Source: Patescibacteria group bacterium (lineage in GTDB: Bacteria > Patescibacteriota > Patescibacteriia > UBA9570 > JAHJKD01). From it: a stretch of 32,493 nt of DNA. Below the pieces are notes generated by a model. It had not been told where the DNA came from, searched no databases, and was given only the letters and a program-made list of their open reading frames with translations. The translations under genes were made by a program, and so were the position numbers. Shown here piece by piece: positions 28,034-32,493 of this stretch (positions within the stretch are counted from its first letter, which is position 1; each line of letters starts with the position of its first letter). The stretch lies in the NCBI GenBank assembly GCA_018822435.1, contig JAHJKD010000035.1, positions 1 to 32,493 on the forward strand. The letters run 5' to 3'.

Positions 28034-30064
28034 TTCTAAATCCTTAATTTTATTTTTTAATTCAATCATTTTAATTTCCCGGCCGACCATGGCTTTATTG
28101 GTTCTTTCCAGTTCATCCATTTTTTCCTGTAAGGCTTTTTCGGCAATCCTTTTTTCTGTAATGTCCCGGATAATATTCACAAATCCGACTACTTTATTAT
28201 TTTCGAGTTCTTGGCTAGCAGATATATGGATATATTTGATTTGTCCGTTTTTACATCTAATTTTTAAGTCCAGCTCTGGTGTGGACTTTCCCTTAACTAG
28301 ACCTTCTTTAAATAATTTTGCCAGATAAGGAATATTTTCCGGCAAAATAATATGGCGTAATTTTAAGAATGATTTTCCCGCTACTTCTTCTTTTTTATAG
28401 CCGACAATTTTTTCTAGTTGAGGATTAATAGTGATTATTTTACCATTACGGCCGGAATAAAGAATGCCATCTTTGGAATTTTCAAATATTGTACGGTATT
28501 TTTCTTCAGATTTCTTAATTTGTTCTTCTGCCTGCTTGCGTTGGGTGATATCTGTGCAACTGCCGATCCATTTTACCGGCCTGCTATGTTCGTCTAAAAC
28601 AGGTTTGCCTCTGTCTTCCCAATAAGCATAAGAGCCATCTTTCTTGCGAACCCTGTATTCCTCAAAAATCGGCCGTTGGCTTTGGCGATGGAGCTTTACT
28701 GAATCTATTAATCGCGTGCGGTCATCAGGGTGCATTAAATCAATCCAGGCTTTTATGGTATGTGATATTTCTCCAGGTTTATAACCCAGGACTTCGTCAA
28801 TCGGGCCAAACCATTCCAGATTGTCATTTTTTACATCCCACTCATATATGAGGTCAATACTAACATCGGCTGCCATTTTAAGGCGTTCTTCTGCCTGCTT
28901 GCGATCAGTCACATTTCTTAATGAAGCGATAATTGCCCGTTGTCCTTCATAATTTATCAATGTTCCCCAGGATTCAATCCAGAATTGTTTTCCTTTAATA
29001 TCTTTAACTTTATATTCTGATAGATAATTGCCCTTGCCTTTAATAACATCAAATATTTCCCTCAGCACTAATTTTTTCATTCCTTCTGTTAAAAAAATGC
29101 TGATATTCATCCCGAGCGCTTCTTTTATATCTTTGAATCCGAACATTTTTGCAGCTGCCTTGTTTCCGAACAATATCTTTCCCTTGAAATCAATAATAAT
29201 GACAGAGTCCAGGATGTTTTCTGATAAATTCTTGTATTTTTTCTCACTTTCTATAAGCCCTTGTTTCATTTTTTTTCTTTCCGAAATATCCCGGGCTATG
29301 CCGAGAATGCATCTTTTACCTTTTAGTTTTATTGGAAAAGATTTTATTTCCACTTTAATTTTTTTGCCGCCTCTTTGCAGAAGGGTGTATTCTTCCGGGC
29401 CGGAGGGCAGGCCGCGCAGATTGTGGGCCAGGGATTTGGCGGCTTTTTTAAGGTCGGCCCGACCGAGCATCCTGGTGCGGAACAGGTTCTGGCCCGCCAT
29501 TACCTTTTTAGAATAACCGGAAATCTGTTCCACCATTTTGTTGGCGTCAATAAAATTTCCTTTCAGGTCGATTATAAACATGGCATCAGGGGCTGAATCA
29601 AATATAATTTTGAATTTTTTTTCGCTTTCTTTTAGAACACTTTCACCTTTCTTTTGTTCTGTTATGTCTTGCCCGGAACTTAGAGTATTAATGATTTTTC
29701 CTTTTTCGTTTTTAATATAAATGTTATGGAAGGAAAGAAGCCTTTCTTCACCCTTTTTATTAATTATTGGATTTTCAAAATATTCAACATCTTTTATTTG
29801 ACCGGCCATTAATTCATTGAAAACATCACGAACATCTTTTTTCATTCGGGCCGGAAGAAAGTTGGTAAACCAATTTTTTCCAATAATTTCTTTTTCCGGA
29901 TATCCTAGAATTTTCGCGCCTTTTTTGTTTATTCTAGCAACTTTTCCTTCATTATCAAGAAGAACCAGCATAACCTCAGCAATATCGAAATATAAATTAG
30001 ATTGTTTGAGATCTTGCTTACATTTTTTTATTTCTTCTAGGGGTTTTTGCAGAGCTTTGTCCAT
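28010..30064 (-). CDS. Multi-PAS domain S-box protein lacking recognisable HisKA/HATPase or GGDEF output
   Basis: Repeated PAS/PAC signatures (GYPEKEIIGKNW, GYSKKVMAGQN, DITERK/DITQRK type linkers); ends in a coiled coil. Confidence 0.9.
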   Translation of the reverse strand: MDKALQKPLEEIKKCKQDLKQSNLYFDIAEVMLVLLDNEGKVARINKKGAKILGYPEKEIIGKNWFTNFLPARMKKDVRDVFNELMAGQIKDVEYFENPIINKKGEERLLSFHNIYIKNEKGKIINTLSSGQDITEQKKGESVLKESEKKFKIIFDSAPDAMFIIDLKGNFIDANKMVEQISGYSKKVMAGQNLFRTRMLGRADLKKAAKSLAHNLRGLPSGPEEYTLLQRGGKKIKVEIKSFPIKLKGKRCILGIARDISERKKMKQGLIESEKKYKNLSENILDSVIIIDFKGKILFGNKAAAKMFGFKDIKEALGMNISIFLTEGMKKLVLREIFDVIKGKGNYLSEYKVKDIKGKQFWIESWGTLINYEGQRAIIASLRNVTDRKQAEERLKMAADVSIDLIYEWDVKNDNLEWFGPIDEVLGYKPGEISHTIKAWIDLMHPDDRTRLIDSVKLHRQSQRPIFEEYRVRKKDGSYAYWEDRGKPVLDEHSRPVKWIGSCTDITQRKQAEEQIKKSEEKYRTIFENSKDGILYSGRNGKIITINPQLEKIVGYKKEEVAGKSFLKLRHIILPENIPYLAKLFKEGLVKGKSTPELDLKIRCKNGQIKYIHISASQELENNKVVGFVNIIRDITEKRIAEKALQEKMDELERTNKAMVGREIKMIELKNKIKDLESRLANRG

Positions 30065-30081
30065 ATATTTATAATAATATT

Positions 30082-30810
30082 TTAGAATTCAATTGATTGA
30101 CCACCAAAATAATTAACTAATCGACCAGCCAAATATCCGACAATCAGGGCGATGCCGCCGAGGATGAGTATGCGCAGGCCGGATTTGAGCCAAGAATCGA
30201 CCGTATAGCGGGAAGTGATGGATCCGAGCAGGAAGAGACCGAGCATAGTGCAGACAATGGAAATATATATGGACGCAGAAATCGGCAGGAAGAAATATGC
30301 GCATAAAGGAATAAAACCGCCGATAATATAGGAAAAAAACATGAATATGCCCAGCTTAAAAGCACTGACATGAGATTTGCCGCTGAGATTAAGCTCGCGC
30401 AAAGACATTTCTTTAAGCATGAGCTGTTTGTCTTTTGAGGCTGTATCCGCCATAGATTTAGAAATTTTTTCAGGCCAGCCATCTTGTTTATACATGTTTG
30501 CCAATTCTTCTTTTTCTGTGTGAGGCGATTCATCAATTTCTGAACTTTCTTCCTCCAGTTTTTTGGCGTCAATGCCTTTTTCTGATTTGTTAGCGACATA
30601 AGAGCCGATGCCCATAGAAATGGACTCGACAGAGATAATCACGATTCCTGAAAGAATAACCATGAATTTGTCCTGGCTACCGACGGCTATGCCAGTAATG
30701 GCTCCTAGAGTTGATACCATACCGTCCTGCATGCCAAAAATTATTTCCCGGATGGCCGAGAGCTTAGTCGGTTTTTGATTATGAATTAATTTTGCTCTAC
30801 TTTTTTCCAT
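30082..30810 (-). CDS. VIT1/CCC1 family iron/manganese transporter-like protein
   Basis: IREIIFGMQDGMVSTLGAITGIAVG, SMGIGSYVANKSE. Confidence 0.92.
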   Translation of the reverse strand: MEKSRAKLIHNQKPTKLSAIREIIFGMQDGMVSTLGAITGIAVGSQDKFMVILSGIVIISVESISMGIGSYVANKSEKGIDAKKLEEESSEIDESPHTEKEELANMYKQDGWPEKISKSMADTASKDKQLMLKEMSLRELNLSGKSHVSAFKLGIFMFFSYIIGGFIPLCAYFFLPISASIYISIVCTMLGLFLLGSITSRYTVDSWLKSGLRILILGGIALIVGYLAGRLVNYFGGQSIEF

Positions 30811-31090
30811 TATTATTTCCTTTTTTCTTTTTTAATTTTTTGTCTTCCGGTTTTTTTATAGTGAAATAATAGATGATCGCGCCGATAATGCCGGCCAGGG
30901 CCACGACCAAGACCCAGACGATCTTGTCGTTCTCGTTCTTAAAATCCCTTTTGGCAACATCGACCAGCATCAGCACCCAGATAACAAGAGAGGCAATAAT
31001 AAAGGCAAGGATAAGCAAATAAAAACCCATCCACAATAAGAAAAAACCGCCCATTACCAAGGGGATGATTAGCACGGCTAGGTCCTCCAT
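30797..31090 (-). CDS. Small membrane protein, PLDc_N (phospholipase_D-nuclease N-terminal)-like
   Basis: LVDVAKRDFKNENDKIVWVLVVALAGIIGAIIYYFTIKKP. Confidence 0.75.
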   Translation of the reverse strand: MEDLAVLIIPLVMGGFFLLWMGFYLLILAFIIASLVIWVLMLVDVAKRDFKNENDKIVWVLVVALAGIIGAIIYYFTIKKPEDKKLKKKKGNNNGKK

Positions 31091-31105
31091 ATATTTATTT
31101 TAATT

Positions 31106-31444
31106 TTAATTAGAAGTTAAAAATTTGCATTCAGGCGTGACTTCAACAAAATGACTAGCTTCCCGGGAGCGATAACTGGAACATTGATTTTCGGCAATGT
31201 CGTCAACATCAGTGCGCGGAGAATGAGCCACATCACAAACCCAATCAGGTTCGCTTTCCATGGGATCGCCCAAACAAGGGCTTTGTGACAGATCGTGCCC
31301 GGTATTAAGCGCATCCTGGCACAAGCTAATGCATTGGTTTGAAACAGATTGCTTCTCATTTTTTGTTATTTCATTTTGACTGCATGAAGCTCCCATTGCC
31401 AATAAGAAAAAAGGGACGATTAACAATAGTAATTTAATTTTCAT
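31106..31444 (-). CDS. Small Cys-rich secreted/lipoprotein, conserved hypothetical
   Basis: Signal peptide with Cys near cleavage (LLAMGASCSQ); SPCLGDPMESEPDWVCDVAHSPRTDVDDIAENQC. Confidence 0.7.
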   Translation of the reverse strand: MKIKLLLLIVPFFLLAMGASCSQNEITKNEKQSVSNQCISLCQDALNTGHDLSQSPCLGDPMESEPDWVCDVAHSPRTDVDDIAENQCSSYRSREASHFVEVTPECKFLTSN

Positions 31445-31459
31445 ATCAATATTATACCA

Positions 31460-32493
31460 TTATTTCTTAATTTTCCAAACATGGACAATAGGCTTGTCAT
31501 CATCAGCCCTATATTCCATGATAAATAATCTATCATGCTTCTGGTCAAAGGCAACTGAGCTGATATGACGTTTTTGTTGAGCAGATGTAACATTGTACAT
31601 GAATTCGTCTATATCCATGGTTGCATAGGGTTGCGGTTCCCAAGGTTTTAATTTTCCTGATGCGACTTTTTTTAGTTTTTTAGGATTGTAAAATAATAAT
31701 TGGCCTTTGAATCCGGTTGACCACCAGCCGCGATCGTCGTTAGGTGGGTCAGGGATGGGCGGATAAGGAGGGTCATCTGGCCAAACCACACCATTGGCAA
31801 ACCCATACCAATCCTCGCCCGTGCCTTTAGTGCCGGCGAAAATAACCCCTTTTTTATCATTGGCTTTGATCCAGGCGCCGCCGATCCATTCGTCGGAATG
31901 ATGATAGTTATTTAGTTTGTGTTGAGTGGTTGCCTCCCAATCATCAGAAGCCGTATATTTTATCAAGGCTTTACTTTTTAGGGTGGCCTGAGGAGAGGGG
32001 ACCTGGCCTTTGCCCCAGGGGCCGTAAGCGATCAAAGAAGGGCCCATGCCGGACCAGCCGCCGTCTCTAAACCGGCCGGTGGCCAAACGTTTGCCTTTGC
32101 TATTATTTCGCACCCATTTTTGGGGAATCTTAAATAAATAATCGCCACTGGTATAATTTGTTCTTTTACCCAAGTACCAAGGGCCTTTGGATTTTTTCTT
32201 GTCCAGAACAAGAAGGGACATGGCATGGGATTCCTGCAAGTCTTCATAAAAGTGCTGGCCCCAGGAAAAATGAACACGACCTTTTTTTTGATCACCGCGT
32301 GGTCCTAGATATTCAAGGCCCATACGCGGGATTTCTCGGTCGCCAATACCCAGGCCTTGTCTGATATTAGTAAAATTTTGGATAGTGCCGGCTGTATTTA
32401 AATCGTTCAGGTTGTTTGAAATAATTGGTTTAGGAATATTAATTTCGGAAACCCATTGGTTATGGTCGTGGCCAGTGGCGTACAAAGAGCCAC
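31460..32493 (-). CDS. Secreted/extracytoplasmic-type hypothetical protein, 5' truncated at window edge
   Basis: Frame remains open through the window end (GSLYATGHDHNQ...), so the ORF-track TTG 'start' at 32485 is internal. Confidence 0.75.
   Translation of the reverse strand, partial: GSLYATGHDHNQWVSEINIPKPIISNNLNDLNTAGTIQNFTNIRQGLGIGDREIPRMGLEYLGPRGDQKKGRVHFSWGQHFYEDLQESHAMSLLVLDKKKSKGPWYLGKRTNYTSGDYLFKIPQKWVRNNSKGKRLATGRFRDGGWSGMGPSLIAYGPWGKGQVPSPQATLKSKALIKYTASDDWEATTQHKLNNYHHSDEWIGGAWIKANDKKGVIFAGTKGTGEDWYGFANGVVWPDDPPYPPIPDPPNDDRGWWSTGFKGQLLFYNPKKLKKVASGKLKPWEPQPYATMDIDEFMYNVTSAQQKRHISSVAFDQKHDRLFIMEYRADDDKPIVHVWKIKK

Noticed and set aside
29028-29516. 162-aa ORF opposite the PAS protein
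   Set aside because: Shadow ORF; Ser/Phe/Pro-rich, no start context, the opposite strand has clear PAS motifs.
30113-30599. Alternative-frame minus ORFs in the VIT1-like gene
   Set aside because: Out-of-frame with the clear VIT1/CCC1-like product on the same strand.

Overview
The window looks like a contiguous, gene-dense, moderately AT-rich bacterial chromosome segment. Gene content, very short spacers and SD-poor starts suggest a CPR/Patescibacteria-like organism; this is inference. TGA is used as a normal stop codon. Main blocks: (1) RmuC-like C-terminus (partial), a left-handed beta-helix protein and an anchored hypothetical. (2) On the minus strand, a complete archaeal-order V/A-type ATPase operon H-I-K-E-C-F-A-B-D, followed by an RsuA/RluB-type pseudouridine synthase; the K subunit carries Na+-type ligand residues. 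(3) On the plus strand, a UvrD helicase fused to a Cys-bearing PD-(D/E)XK nuclease, a membrane protein, pheS, pheT, gyrB and a CarS-like CDP-alcohol synthase. (4) A GxxExxY (PD-(D/E)XK-like) gene enclosed by a 23-bp near-perfect terminal inverted repeat, sitting between two similar promoter-leader-hairpin units. (5) secE-nusG-rplK-rplA, then a dTTP module (dCMP deaminase, P-loop NMP-kinase-like, thyX, tmk, dut) and nadE. (6) On the minus strand, a multi-PAS protein without a kinase domain, a VIT1/CCC1-like transporter, a PLDc_N-like membrane protein, a Cys-rich small lipoprotein and a truncated secreted protein. Several families of short palindromic or tandem repeats occupy the intergenic gaps, and one repeat-like tract is read in frame as the helicase-nuclease linker. 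No rRNA, tRNA or CRISPR array was recognised. The most interesting candidates are the TIR-bounded GxxExxY unit and the duplicated promoter/leader/terminator-like module flanking it.
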